Shown here: positions 35,332 through 46,516 of the stretch, in pieces | Layout: every line of letters starts with the position of its first letter | How positions within the stretch are numbered: the stretch's first letter is position 1 | Assembly (NCBI RefSeq): GCF_023078275.1 | Contig: NC_062979.1 | Span: forward strand, 20,317,848-20,381,847 | DNA from: Leguminivora glycinivorella | Lineage: Eukaryota > Arthropoda > Insecta > Lepidoptera > Tortricidae | Reading direction: 5' to 3' | DNA: 64,000 nt | Notes under the pieces: generated by a model | Told to the model about the DNA's origin: nothing | What the model saw: the letters and a program-made list of their open reading frames with translations, nothing else | The model's database searches: none | Program-made: the position numbers and the translations under genes

Positions 35332-36699
35332 TAGGGCTCCCGGTCGTGACCGTGTATCGTGAACACGTAGCCGTACGCACGTTGCCGTGATACACGGCAA
35401 CGGATTTCTGGTTCGTTCGTCACGTGAAAATAAATCACGTGAAATTAGGGTACGTACGTTCGTAGATCCGTCCGTACGTACGTACGAATTCACGTGACAC
35501 GCCCGTTCGGTCCGCCAGCGGCGTTTCATGAGAGAAGATAAGATCGGATGCAGTCTCTATAAGTTATGAATAAAAATGTAGGTATCGTGAGGTTATATCT
35601 TAATTACTTTTGAATTAAAATTTATATTCAATACTGCGGTTTTTCAAATATTAATATGTAAGTAATAAATAAATATAACTAAATAAACGATCCGGGGTTT
35701 CCGATAGGCTTAATTTAGAAGTGGTTATAAAAATACCAACGATATGGGTAGGTAACCTTTTGTAAGGGTAACTGCTAGATTTGGTAACCGTTTCAGATAA
35801 AGTTTCCTTCCAGTCATTTGAGTTTTTTACTCTATCTAAAGGTTTTCAACAGTTATAATTCTAAATTCGACTTATTATTAAATAACCACTGTTAGCATTG
35901 TCTCTACGCTACAACCGACGCTTCGAGTACAAATTCAAAAAATGCTTATACTTTCACTAAAATATTACTTTTATGTTTATTAAAATGGCACTATACCATG
36001 ACTATACCTTATCCTTTGTTAAGCTTATCTGTTGAGTGGTTGTGGTTGAAAAATACCATGCGTTAACGTGGTAATATGGGCTTAACCGTGCACCGTGATA
36101 CCCTTGAATCTGCTTATTATGTGTCTGCAATGTTCGTTGACAAAAACTCTCTAGTTACCCTCTGATTAATAAGATTTAATAGGAAGATAAGTATCCACGG
36201 TACCATTCAATTATTGATGCAAGGAGTAAGAAATTTGTCAATTTAGTATAAAAATTAAGAATGTGACGATAGGATGACATCCACGGAAACGTAATTTTAA
36301 CACATACCTAGTTAATAATTATGTTATACATTTTACGCGAACTTACTTAACTGTTATAGCCACTATTTAATTAGGTAATTAGTTTAATTACGTTATATAG
36401 TAATAAGATTGATGGTAGTAAAAAAAAGTCTACTTTAAGAGGGTTCAAGGCGCAGGATTATCATTTTATTAAGATGTAAACACTGTTTTATGACTGATAT
36501 ATTGTTTCAAAAATAATAAATAGGCACTGCTTAATAAAGTGAGCTTCGTTATACTATTTACATGCAATAACTTTAAAATTATTTTTTCATGGTATTTAAA
36601 CTTAGACCTTTGCTGCTTTCATTTACTTATTATGGATTACACCTATTTAAAAAATTGACTTACTCGTTTCTCGTTTTATGTCGTAACAGTAACAGCAGA

Positions 36700-36842
36700 T
36701 TTCAAATGAACTGACGTCAAATGCCTCGCGATAGATCCTGTAGTACCATGACGACACGGAAACTCTTTGTCCGATTGTTTGTCCGATCCTTGCAGAGACT
36801 ACATAAAGTTGAATCTCCGACTCTGGTGGCATATCTCCACAC
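36700..36842 (-). pseudogene. BED zinc-finger remnant of hAT transposase
   Basis: Minus-strand reading gives VWRYATRVGDSTLCSLCKDR, then a frameshift, then RHGTTGSIARHLTSVHLK. This is the BED layout: aromatic VW, CxxC, GTT...RHL, then H. The finger is typical of the N-terminus of hAT transposases. The frameshift, and no catalytic or dimerisation region elsewhere in the element, indicate a dead gene. Confidence 0.7.
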
Positions 36843-38794
36843 CAAACTTTTCTTCGTTGTTAAGAGTTTCAAACATTAACAGTAACAATACAAAAAATTA
36901 ACAAAACAACAAGACAATAACTTTTAAATTCACCGCTAAAGTAAAATGTCAAGGCCTTCAAGTGTTGATCAACTGGGATCTTACAAGTGACTAATTGAAA
37001 TAAACTAAAATTCTAAACTGCCCCATCCAGATTAAATAAAAAATCCTAAAATGTAAAAATAACACATCGCTCACTTCACTCAGCTTCACGTACAAAAGGC
37101 TGCTCGTAAATTTTACTGTCTTTATTACCACGTGGTGGAACTGCGCTTATTATTTGCAAAATACCACCACAGTAAGATAGCTGAGCTCGTTCGTCAAACA
37201 ATACAGTGCTATAAAGGAATATACTATCTAAAAGTATTATTTAATGTACCGAAACTGATAAGAACTGCAGCTGTCATTTTTTTTGTCTTAGCCGTGGCCC
37301 CGCGCACATGTGTGCATATTTTTTGCCTGGAGTATAATAGTCATCATAAACTTGCTCTTTTGTTCACCTACACTCCTGTTTGTCTTGTTTACATTTAAGA
37401 TTACGTTATATGCTTACATAAGAGCAAGCTTAAATATTAATTAATTAAAGCCACTTGGTAGGTTTTCATTTTCATACATAATAAATGAAAGAATAAATGT
37501 GAAAACCTTAAGAATAACATAATAATGCTTGACCAGAAATATATGGCTAAGCGTCGTGTTGCTGAATTTCATCAGAACTATTGTCCCGGATCCGTAAGTT
37601 CACATTTTTGACACATTTGTTTTGAAGTACATATGTTGCGATGTGGCTAAGGCGTATCGTTTGCCAAATCTAACGATTAATTTCGAATTGGTTGAATCGA
37701 TTAGGCCCTATGGACAAGGAGGCGCTTAAACAAATATACGATTTCTATCAACTTACTGAAATGTCATTTGAATCGAAATTACACTCTGCCACAGCACTAG
37801 TTTAAAAATAAAAATTAATGATAAATGTGCGTTATAAATTAATATCGTAAAATACTTACTAACGAAGATCCGCAAAAATGTAACATGTTTTAGATTATGT
37901 TTAAAGTAAGGGAAATATTATTTTTCTACTCGTCGATTGTAATCTGTCAATTAGGACACCACAGACTAAACTATAAGTGCTAACTTTTCAGTGTTGGATA
38001 CTCTATGGCAGTTCCGACTCAACTATAATAATATATGTACTTAATCTCATTATAGTTGACTTTAAGTTAACTGTAATAATTTCAAAAATAGAACATCATA
38101 CAATTTATATACTAATTTGCGATACCTGGCAAATTTTTCTGCATCTGAAATACATTTTTTTTATTTGTGGCGTTATCGGCCAATCAGAGACGGTTGTTAC
38201 AAACAATTGGTTACTAGGTAATTCGATGTTGATACAACGGTGAACGACGCTATTAACATTAATTTAAACTTGCATGAATGATGATATTTCCGTCCATTGA
38301 TGATGAAGATGATGACTCGTAGAAAAAGTATTGTATACAATAGTGATATAATTAAGTTTTTCACTCTCGTACCGTACTGTTAGGCCACTCAGCAAAGCTT
38401 CGTGGCCTAAACATGGTACTCGACTGAAAAGCTTTGTATTATATCGCGATTGTATAAAATACTATTTTAAGTACTTGATTTTTTTAACCATTATTACAGG
38501 ATTTTACGTTTTGTGGACGCTGTCATGTGTGAAAAAGAGGTTCTTACACTTCTTACAGCTCTGGGACAATAGTTACTCCATACTATACTAAACTGTCACC
38601 ACATACAGTGTCAAGTATTTGAGGATTCTGACGGCACATGTCAAAAAATAAACAATATTAAGACGTAACGTAACACAGGTTGACATTTACCATACAGGTA
38701 TATAGATAGTGTAAGGCATCGGACAGTTTGCTAGTTTTAATTTCAATAAAATCGGAAACAGAATAACGCCGTAAATCACTTAATCTTCTCTTAT

Positions 38795-39174
38795 AAAATA
38801 AACTCCCGGGGAGCCGCGTCTGTCTGTGTGTTCGTGATAAACTCAAAAACTGAACGGGTTTTCATATGGTTTTCACTTATGAATAGAGTAATTCTTGAGG
38901 AAAGTTCAGGTATATAATTTGTTAAAGTTTTGTTTGAATTGGTTGAAATATGACGATATTTTCTAATCGAGTTGGACAAAATCCCGCTGGCTGAGAGCTT
39001 TAATCGAAAACGCTGCCGAAACCGTTTGAGCTATATCAAAATAATGTATTGGAAAATTGTGTCTCTCTAATAGGTCTACAAAAAAGTCCACGATGGCATA
39101 TGTCTATCTTTTACGGATAACTTATTATAACAATTTTTATCATAATCCCCGTGCGTAGCCGGGGAGGGCCGCTA
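38795..39174 (+). mobile_element. Helitron-like non-autonomous repeat
   Basis: Contains a short GTCT-type run (gtctgtctgtgtgttcgtg) and ends in a CCCCG...CGGGG hairpin, a short spacer and CTAG followed by T. This is the standard Helitron 3' end. It resembles the Lep1-type repeats of Lepidoptera. The left boundary is uncertain. Nested in the 4.2 kb hAT element. Confidence 0.5.
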
Positions 39175-39543
39175 GTTATATGTATTGTATAAAAATCGAA
39201 GCAAAACATAAATATAAGTTTAATTCATATGTAAAAAAAATTTCGTCCAGTATTAAGTATAGGTATTAAGTGATAATTCAATAATAGTCATGATTTGGTT
39301 TTCTCCCGGGCGAGTTAAATCTACAAAACGTACGATAAGTACTCTGCACACGAACTTAGTTCGGGCGGCGGCGTGTCACGGCCCGCGGCGTGTCACGTGA
39401 ATCCGGGCGCTAAGGCAAGTACGTACGTACGTGCGTACGAGGTACGTACCTTGCCGTGTTCGTGAAATTCGTGATCTTAGTACCGCCGGTGTTAAGATCA
39501 CGTAGCTACGGTTCGGCGTGAATCACGTGTATCCAGAGCCCTA

Positions 39544-39812
39544 GTTCGAACCCCGGCTCGTACCAATGAGTTTTTCGGAACTTATGTGCGAAATATCATT
39601 TTGATATTTGCTAGTCGCTTTTCGGTGAAGGAAAACATCGTGAGGAAACCGGACTTATTCCAATAAGGTCTAGTTACCCTTTGGGTTGGAAGGTCAGATG
39701 GCAGTCGCTTTCGTAAAAACTAGTGCCTACGCCAAATCTTGGGATTAGTTGTCACAGCTGACCCCAGGCTCCCATGAGCCGTGGCGATTGCCCTAATGCA
39801 AGGAGGAGTAGG
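39544..39812 (+). repeat. SINE family B, 3' half
   Basis: Continues from the repeated GTTCGAAC through ccccggctcgtaccaatgag, the family-typical gaaggaaaacatcgtgagga block, and a tail with tgaccccaggctcccatgag. Same family as 57287-57570. A tail fragment in the opposite direction is at 23261-23345. Confidence 0.75.
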
Positions 39813-39901
39813 TATGTCAGGATATTCTATTTTTGTCTAACAGCAACTCAACAATAAAATACCTAAAGACGAGACATATCTGTGACTACTAAAATAGTAG
39901 G

Positions 39902-40470
39902 AAAAACCGGCCAAGAGCATGTCGGGCCACGCTCAGTGTAGGGTTCCGTAGTTTTCCGTATTTTTCTCAAAAACTACTGAACCTATCAAGTTGAAAACAA
40001 TTTTCCTAGAAAGTCTTTATAAAGTTCTACTTTTGTGATTTTTTTCATATTTTTTTAACTTATGGTTCAAAAGTTAGAGGGGGGACGCACTTTTTTTTTC
40101 CTTTAGGAGCTATTATTTCCGAAAATAATTATATTATCAAAAAACGATCTTAGTAAACCCTTATTCATTTTTAAATACCTATCCAACAATATATCACACG
40201 TTGGGGTTGGAATGAAAAAAAATGTCAGCCCCCACTTTACATGTAGGGGGGGTACCCTAATAAAAAAAATTTTTCCACTTTTTATTTTTGCACTTTGTTG
40301 GCGTGATTGATATACATATTGGTACCAAATTTCAGCTTTCTAGTGCTAACGGTTACTGAGATTATCCGCGGACGGACGGACGGACGGACGGACGGACGGA
40401 CGGACGGACGGACGGACAGACAGACATGGCGAAACTATAAGGGTTCCGTTGACTACGGAACCCTAAAAAA
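39902..40470 (+). repeat. CCGGCCAAGAGCG repeat, full-length-like copy
   Basis: Starts aaaaaccggccaagagc and gggttccgtagttttccgta. The middle has tatcacacgttggggttgga and catgtaggggggtaccctaa. Ends gactacggaaccctaaaaaa. Contains an expanded GGAC run. Other copies at 714, 31121 and 41683. Confidence 0.85.
40370..40418 (+). repeat. (GGAC)n microsatellite inside the interspersed repeat
   Basis: About a dozen GGAC steps after ttatccgcg, compared with three to five in the other copies at 31255 and 42263, so it has expanded locally. Confidence 0.85.
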
Positions 40471-40744
40471 ATACAAAGTAACCATTTAGGTAAAGAAACA
40501 AGGTCGAGCGATGTCAGTAAAACTAAAAACTTGTAACCAGTTTCTTATACCTAAGACGAGTGGAAGGTTAAAATGTTATGGAAAATTTTAAAGCTACACT
40601 TATTCTACAAATAGAGGGCAATCATGGATAAAGGATCCGCCACACCGCTACAGAAAATACGGTCCCAGTAAGGAATTGAAATGGCATGACGATTTTACGA
40701 CGGGCTTTCCTTGCCGCTGCTACAATCGATGTACGGCCCTATTT

Positions 40745-41004
40745 GACGACCGGTCTGGCTCAGTCGGTAGAGACCCTGCCTGCTGAGCCGCGGTCCTGGG
40801 TTCGAATCCCGGTAAGGGCATTTATTTGTGTGATGAGCACAGATATTTGTTCCTGACTCATGGATGTTTTCTATGTATATAAGTATGTATTTATCTATTT
40901 AAGTATGTATATCGTCGCTTAGCACTCATAGTACAAGCTTTGCTTAGTTTGGGGCTAAGTTGGTCTGTGTAAGGTGTCCCCAATATTTATTTATTTATTT
41001 ATTT
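40745..41004 (+). repeat. SINE family A copy, full length
   Basis: gacgaccggtctggctcagt head, B box gggttcgaatcccgg, gcatttatttgtgtgatgag, tatatcgtcgcttagcactc, ggtgtccccaata and a (TTTA)n tail. The best complete copy here. Confidence 0.88.
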
Positions 41005-41088
41005 GAGCTGTAAGATACGTCAGATATTATCTCTAAATAAGATACTGCGGATCGGATATTTTAGTGTCATAAGTAAGTGTGGTGACGG

Positions 41089-41302
41089 GGCCTGTGTGGT
41101 GACGGGTTAAGAATTTCACCACCCTCTTTCTTCCCGTGGGTGTCGTAGAAGGCGACTATATATGGGTTAAATTGTGGCGTAGGCGAGAGGCTGGCAACCT
41201 GTCACTGCAATGTCACAGTTTCGTTTTCTTTCAACCCCTTATTTGCCTGGAGTGGCGCTGAAGCGTGATTGTATGTATTGTATGTATGTATGTATGTATA
41301 AG
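41089..41302 (+). repeat. retroposon family F copy (plus)
   Basis: Runs from cctgtgtggtgacgggttaa through aggctggcaacctgtcactg and ttcaaccccttatttgcc to (TATG)n at 41276-41299. Confidence 0.7.
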
Positions 41303-41682
41303 TAAGTGACGTTATTTCTGTCCAATTTTATTAATATCGTGAATCACAGAATTAGATTTAGGTAGAAGAAACAAGTTCATCTACTTGTATGGCGGCCGAG
41401 CGTGTCAGATTTTGTACTGAAGTTGTCACTTGCCTGTGATTTTAAATATGTCTCAGGCCCTTGAGTATTCATAATTTTTATGTTGTTGCAATTAAATATC
41501 ACGTAACGAGGCATTTCTAATGTTTTTGTTGACTTCAACTTACAAAAATTACAAAAAGACGGACAATTCAGTAGAGTTTACTGAGTTCATTTGACACGTT
41601 AAGTAGATACGTTTGCTTATCTATGGTATATAATATGACATAATATGCGTCGTGAAAAGATTGAGAATACGCTTAATATTAT

Positions 41683-42334
41683 GAAAAAAAAAACCGGCCA
41701 AGAGCGTGTCGGGCCACGCTCAGTGTAGGGTTCCGTAGTTTTCCGTAATTTTCTCAAAAACTACTAAACCTATCAAGTTTAAAATGATTTTCCTAGAAAG
41801 TCTTTATAAAGTTCTACTTTTGTGATTTTTTTTCATATTTTTTAAACATATGGTTCAAAAGTTAGAGGGGGGGACACACTTTTTTTTCCTTTAGGAGCGA
41901 TTATTTCCGAAAATATTACTATTATCAAAAAACGATTTTAGTAAACCCTTATTCATTTTTAAATACCTAATACCTTTTTTAATTATGGACGTAAATATGT
42001 GATAAACTCGACAATTTTAAGTTTCCAACAATATATCACACGTTGGGTTTGGAATAAAAAAAAACAGTCCCCACTTTACATGTAGGGGGGTTAGGTACCC
42101 TAACAAAACATTTTTTTTTTATATTTAATAATAAAAATTAACGCTCCAGTCAAAGATGAAGAGCACTTTTTATTTTTAAGTTACCACTTTGTCGGCGTGA
42201 TTGATATACATACTGTTACCAAATTTCAGCTTTCTAGTGCTAACGGTCACTGAGATTATCCGCGGACGGACGGACGGACAGGCAGACATGGCGAAACTAT
42301 AAGGGTTCCTAGTTGACTACGGAACCCTAAAAAA
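41683..42334 (+). repeat. CCGGCCAAGAGCG repeat, copy 4
   Basis: Same order as 39902-40470, with extra inserts around 41970-42030 and 42118-42165. Ends gactacggaaccctaaaaaa. Confidence 0.85.
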
Positions 42335-42547
42335 CACTTTTATCAAATGATCAATTCAACTCAAGGTCACTGTTTAATTTTGTCTGAGGTAAATAATATT
42401 GTTAAACAAACCAACCTTTTTTGCATGGACTATGATGTGACAGTGACCTTCTCCAAAACACGAAGGAAGACGAGAAGACGGTAGATTTCCGACTAGTGTT
42501 ATTGTAAACAGCGCAATAAAACCAGATAGTGGTACATATCTCTCTGT

Positions 42548-42615
42548 CTTAAGACGCTACAGGAGCGAAAAAATAAAATGGAAAAGAGATTTGACTTTGA
42601 ATTTAGGAATTGTAG
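42548..42615 (+). repeat. short interspersed repeat
   Basis: ttaagacgctacaggagcga and aaataaaatggaaaagag are shared with 62919-62990 downstream of the takeout gene. Class unknown. Confidence 0.4.
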
Positions 42616-42778
42616 TTTAATATACAAGTATTATTAACTAGATTTATCGAAAAAAAATGTCCATTAAGAACAACCCACACAACACAACAACAATTATTGA
42701 TTGTATGTAAATAATATTGCTATAATTGTCAATAGTTGTCATGCTTTCTAAATTTATTTTTCTCACTGCACCCACATT

Positions 42779-42896
42779 CGCGAATTTCTGTTTGGCCCTA
42801 TGGTTGACTGGTAGAGAATGCCTCAAGGCATTAAGTCCGCCATTTGTACTTTTTTCCAATTGTGCAATAAAGTTTAAATAAATAAATAAATAAACC
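42779..42896 (+). repeat. LINE 3' end
   Basis: tggccctatggttgactggt, gcattaagtccgccatttgt and gtgcaataaagtttaaataa with a (TAAA)n tail: the usual 3' end of an insect LINE. Confidence 0.55.
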
Positions 42897-43677
42897 CCGT
42901 TGAAATATACGAGTACTTATTACGAAATCTTTAAAATCGAGGTTCCACTCTCGACTGTTTCCTCCTTCAAAACTTAATCGTAATGAAATTTGAGAATCTA
43001 AATAACAATGAAATAATCTGTGTCGGAGCGTTTAGTTTATTTGCCTAATTGTGACCAATTTTGAATACCACACCTTTTTTTACGCCATAATCAATAACGC
43101 CGTTTTTAGAAATTTTTGATGGGCTCTAGCGTCTTTCAAAATAAGAATATCAAAAATATCAAAACGGTCCGACACAGATAAAAATAATAATAATCTGTGT
43201 TGAAAAAATCATTGCTCTATCTTCAAAAACCAGGGAGGAAATAGTCGAGAGCGTTTGTATGGAGAATTTACTCTTCCTGTAGCGCCTTAAAAAGAACTAA
43301 TGTGGTTCTTATACGTAGAAATAACTCTAATAATACCTTGCATATTTGCTTTTTTATGTTTGTTACGACGTTACGCGAATACACAAGCGCTATATTTATC
43401 CTCAACTTTATTGGTTATAAGACAATGTTATAAGACGCGCGTATAAGACAATGTTCTCAAACGCGCTTATAGGCTACACTGAAACGGGCTTATAGGCTAG
43501 ATTGTAACTCATATATTATAAGTATTTGACAGAAACATATAAACTATCAATGCTTTAATTGCCAGTTACATGTATTCTGCCTACCTCGTTTGGAAATACA
43601 GGCTGAGTTTACCATAAGTATAAAACACCAAATATCTAAATGAGGCTTTTAAGTCTTTTAACTACATACATTTTGAC
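42897..43677. other. intergenic, nothing recognised
   Basis: Loose local repeats of ttataagac/cgcgcttatagg around 43430-43500. Otherwise AT-rich. Confidence 0.4.
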
Positions 43678-43865
43678 GTAGGGAACAAATCAAATTATTT
43701 TATTAAATATTTTTTGATTTGCTTTTTTTTAAGTAGTTCCCGAATTCGCCACGAGTGGGCTTGATCGCTTTTTCTTTAGTGTATGGTATCTATTTCAGTT
43801 TATAATTTATATATAGTGTTACTACTTAAAAAATATTTAATAAAATAATTTGATTTATTCCCTAC
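43678..43865. mobile_element. MITE interrupted by SINE C fragment
   Basis: GTAGGGAACAAATCAAATTA at left pairs with the reverse of taatttgatttattccctac at right over about 45 bp. A piece of SINE family C (43745-43800) lies inside. Confidence 0.7.
43745..43800 (+). repeat. SINE family C fragment
   Basis: cgccacgagtgggcttgatc then gctttttctttagtgtatgg and tatctatttcag, lacking the tRNA-like head. Confidence 0.6.
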
Positions 43866-44014
43866 TTGGATAGAATGGCAGCACCATCTATCTCGCTATA
43901 TCGTAATCCTGCGAAAGGATTCAAATAGGGGGTGCAAGCACAAATTGCTTGCCCTTAGAGTTGGTCAACGGCGCCTAGACTTCAGAGATAAAATATACTA
44001 GAGAAATTTCAACG

Positions 44015-44135
44015 GGTACCTCGGCGGGGTAGTTGTAGCGGTTTAGCACGTCAGCGGCGATAACTGGAAACCCGAGTTCGTTTCCCGGCTTTGCCGCCGG
44101 CTTGATCGCTTTTTCTTTAGTGTATGGTATCAATT
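44015..44135 (+). repeat. SINE family C copy
   Basis: ggtacctcggcggggtagtt head, gcacgtcagcggcgataact, degenerate B box gagttcgtttcccgg, then cttgatcgctttttctttag. It runs straight into a SINE A 3' end at 44136, forming a chimera. Confidence 0.6.
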
Positions 44136-44220
44136 TAAGTATGTATATCGTCGTAGTACAAGATTTGCTTAGTTTGGAGCTAAGTTGATCTGTGTAAGGT
44201 GTCCCCAATATATTTCTTTT
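44136..44220 (+). repeat. SINE family A 3' fragment
   Basis: taagtatgtatatcgtcgta, gcttagtttggagctaagtt and gtgtaaggtgtccccaatat. Head replaced by SINE C. Confidence 0.65.
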
Positions 44221-44235
44221 ATATAACCGAGGATG

Positions 44236-44308
44236 GCCCGGCTAGCTCAGTCGGTAGAGCATTAGACTCTTAATCTCAGCGTCGTGGGTTCGAGCCCCAC
44301 GTTGGGCG
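44236..44308 (+). tRNA. tRNA-Lys(CTT)-like sequence
   Basis: 73 bases with clear cloverleaf parts: acceptor GCCCGGC / GTTGGGC, D arm GCTC...GAGC, anticodon loop CTCTTAA with anticodon CTT, T arm GTGGG TTCGAGC CCCAC. It closely resembles the insect tRNA-Lys(CUU). Oddities: the anticodon stem TTAGA/TCTCA has one mismatch (T with C), and no T-run terminator follows. It may therefore be a tRNA pseudogene or the head of a SINE rather than an active gene. Confidence 0.65.
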
Positions 44309-44904
44309 CCACGTATAACCGGGGATGCTCAAAGGGGTCCCGTGATTTGCGCAAAACTATGAATAGTTCTAAGGTCGCGACCTTACATCTTCATTCAAAG
44401 GCAAACGGATTCGGACTGAATAATATGGCGCTCGCGAGTGTGTGAATGATTGGTTGAGTGAATGTGATGAATGGTGAGTGTATGAATGTCAAGGCGTTCA
44501 CAGACGTGTGTATGAGGTGTGTTTACACGTCTGGGTAGGGACTTAACGCTGTGCTACAATTTTTTATTTATTTATTTCAGTTTACATAAGTTTTCTTTTT
44601 CTTCGTGCGTATGACCTTCAACACCTTGAAGTAGGTATTTAGCTATTATCCCGAAACTTGTATTTACACGAAAAATAACAAATCCCCACAATTTAAAAGC
44701 AGGGGATCGATTTTAGAATTTCGAACGCACGAGTTCGTCATTCGAAAGTCTGTGGAAAACGACGTAATGCTATTTTTGAAAAAAGACGGCTATTAATTTT
44801 AAATCTAGTGGTAATGACTACTCGTTTTCGATTCTGTTAGTAGAACTTAAATCGCTAGTAGTGGAGATTTTATTGAACGAATTTCACGAAATCGAAAATC
44901 TAAT
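44309..44904. other. downstream of tRNA-Lys-like sequence
   Basis: GTGTGTGAATGA-type low-complexity at 44435-44520, then a (ATTT) run at 44563-44577. It could be the body and tail of a tRNA-Lys-headed SINE. Confidence 0.35.
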
Positions 44905-44930
44905 GGGGTGGGGGTGGGGTGGGGTGGGGG
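44905..44930 (+). repeat. G-quadruplex-type GGGGT run
   Basis: Five runs of 4 or 5 G, each separated by a single T. They lie between two copies of tctaatggggtgg, next to a family E retroposon 3' end. Looks like slippage expansion of the retroposon's own ggggtgg. Confidence 0.85.
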
Positions 44931-45048
44931 TTTCTAATGGGGTGGCAACGCGCATGTGACACTGTTTGAGTTGCAGGCGTCCATAGGTTACGGTGACCGC
45001 TTTACATCAGGCGGACCGTATACTTGTTTGCCACCGACGTTGTATAAT
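44930..45048 (+). repeat. retroposon family E 3' fragment
   Basis: gtttctaatggggtggcaac, gcgtccataggttacggtga and cttgtttgccaccgacgt, as in 46860-46970, but without a poly(A) tail. Confidence 0.7.
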
Positions 45049-46516
45049 CGAATGGTCGAGATTCAAAAATCGGCCCCAAGTTTTAACAAGGTAAGGTTTT
45101 ATTAAAAACACGAGATCTAGGAAGAGCGGTGGCGAGATTGCAACTTTTAATTTACGAGTTTAAACGTCCGGTATAGGGAACAATATTAAATTGTTCGTAG
45201 AGGATAATCATAAAGCTTACAGCGCAAATGGACCGTGACGTGGAACAAGGCCAACCATGGAGTCGTGTAGAAAGTCTTATAATAGTATTTTATGGAACAG
45301 GCGTTTAAAGTAGGACAAATAGACGAGTGGCGTGGGTAACAATTTGAGGCAAAGCCGAAAATTGTTAATAAAGACGCCACGAGTTTTTTTTTGACTCAGT
45401 TAAACACCGTTACATACAATACTTTTTCTACGACCATGCATTTAGATTTTAATAGTTTTTTTGAATAACTTTCGTGAAATTCACACTGTTTCCTGTATTT
45501 TGACGCAAAAGTTTGCACTGTCAGCGCAGCTGCACAAAACCATCCCGCGCACGCGCGCAGTATCGTTATAACAATGCGTTGCCATGGTTACGGAGCCAAA
45601 CAATGCGTTTAATTTTTTTTCGTTACTACGCGCACATTCGCGGAAAGCCGGCGCACGCTGGCTTTGGGGAATAAACTTTCATGTAGGGTTTTAAAGATCT
45701 ATGCACGACCCTGTAAATGACGAATAACAGCACGGGAGTAGAAAAAGATATTTAATGATGCTGACGTAGTCATCATTCGGTTGCCCTTATCTCAATTATT
45801 CGGGGTCGGCGCAGCATGTATGTCTTCTTCTTCCATGATGTGACATAGTTCGGTATGAATCGATTGTAAACAAGGGTATATTATTTGACACACGTAATTA
45901 TGAAATTTACATCGCAAGTGGATTGCGACGTGGAACAGAGGCAACTGTGGAGTAGAAGTGTCGAAAATATAATAAATCAAGTAAAAAACCATCTTGTGTG
46001 TAAATTCCGTTATAGGCAATGAGTTCAAGTTTGACTTAAGAAGACAGCAAAGTAGTTACGGACGTTATGGCCAGTTATAGGTTAATATGGACCTCCTGTC
46101 AAGCTTGAAGTTTCAGTTTCGCCTTTCTTCTCGCGCTAAACGAACGTTTCATATCCCCTACGCTAAAACTAACTTTAGGAAGAACTCCTTTATTATAAGA
46201 GCCACTGGGCCAGTTGCATCAACCACATTTGACAGACACATCATCGTCACGCAGCAGACGTCTATGGAACTTCCCATACAATAAAATTTATCGAACGCTT
46301 TAACGGTGACAGGTGGTTAGATGCAACCGGCCCTTAGTCTTTCAATCAAATTTGCAAGAATCGAGACCTCATCGATCTGTTCTGTGACAGTTTTGCATCA
46401 GTACGCACACTACTGACCCATGACTTCTCCCATTGTTAACTCTCAAGTAACACTGTAAATAGGTTACTGTTTTTTTCCCCTTTTTCTCTTATTCCCCTTT
46501 TACTCTTATATGAATA
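45049..46516. other. intergenic with a diverged duplicate
   Basis: 45185-45300 and 45880-45990 share gacgtggaaca(a/g)aggc and similar flanks. Minus-strand frames in both read LFHV(T/A)(V/I)HLRCK, so they are copies of one unidentified repeat. Confidence 0.4.

Larger units (their letters stand above)
35332..39543. mobile_element. hAT transposon (4.2 kb) inserted in a SINE
   Basis: Ends TAGGGCTC and GAGCCCTA are perfect inverted repeats. They are flanked by GTTCGAAC at 35324-35331 and 39544-39551, an 8 bp target duplication fitting the hAT preference nTnnnnAn. Outside sequence on both sides rejoins into a tRNA-derived SINE, cut in its B box. Both ends carry roughly 200 bp subterminal GC-rich regions with CACGTGA and ACGTACGT motifs; ATTCACGTGACACGCC occurs in opposite orientations near their inner edges. 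The interior is AT-rich without a long frame except a broken BED finger. A Helitron-like repeat lies near its right end. Confidence 0.85.

Noticed and set aside
38658..38979. Minus-strand frames near 38.7-39.0 kb
   Set aside because: They cover a Helitron-like repeat inside the hAT element and carry no protein motif.
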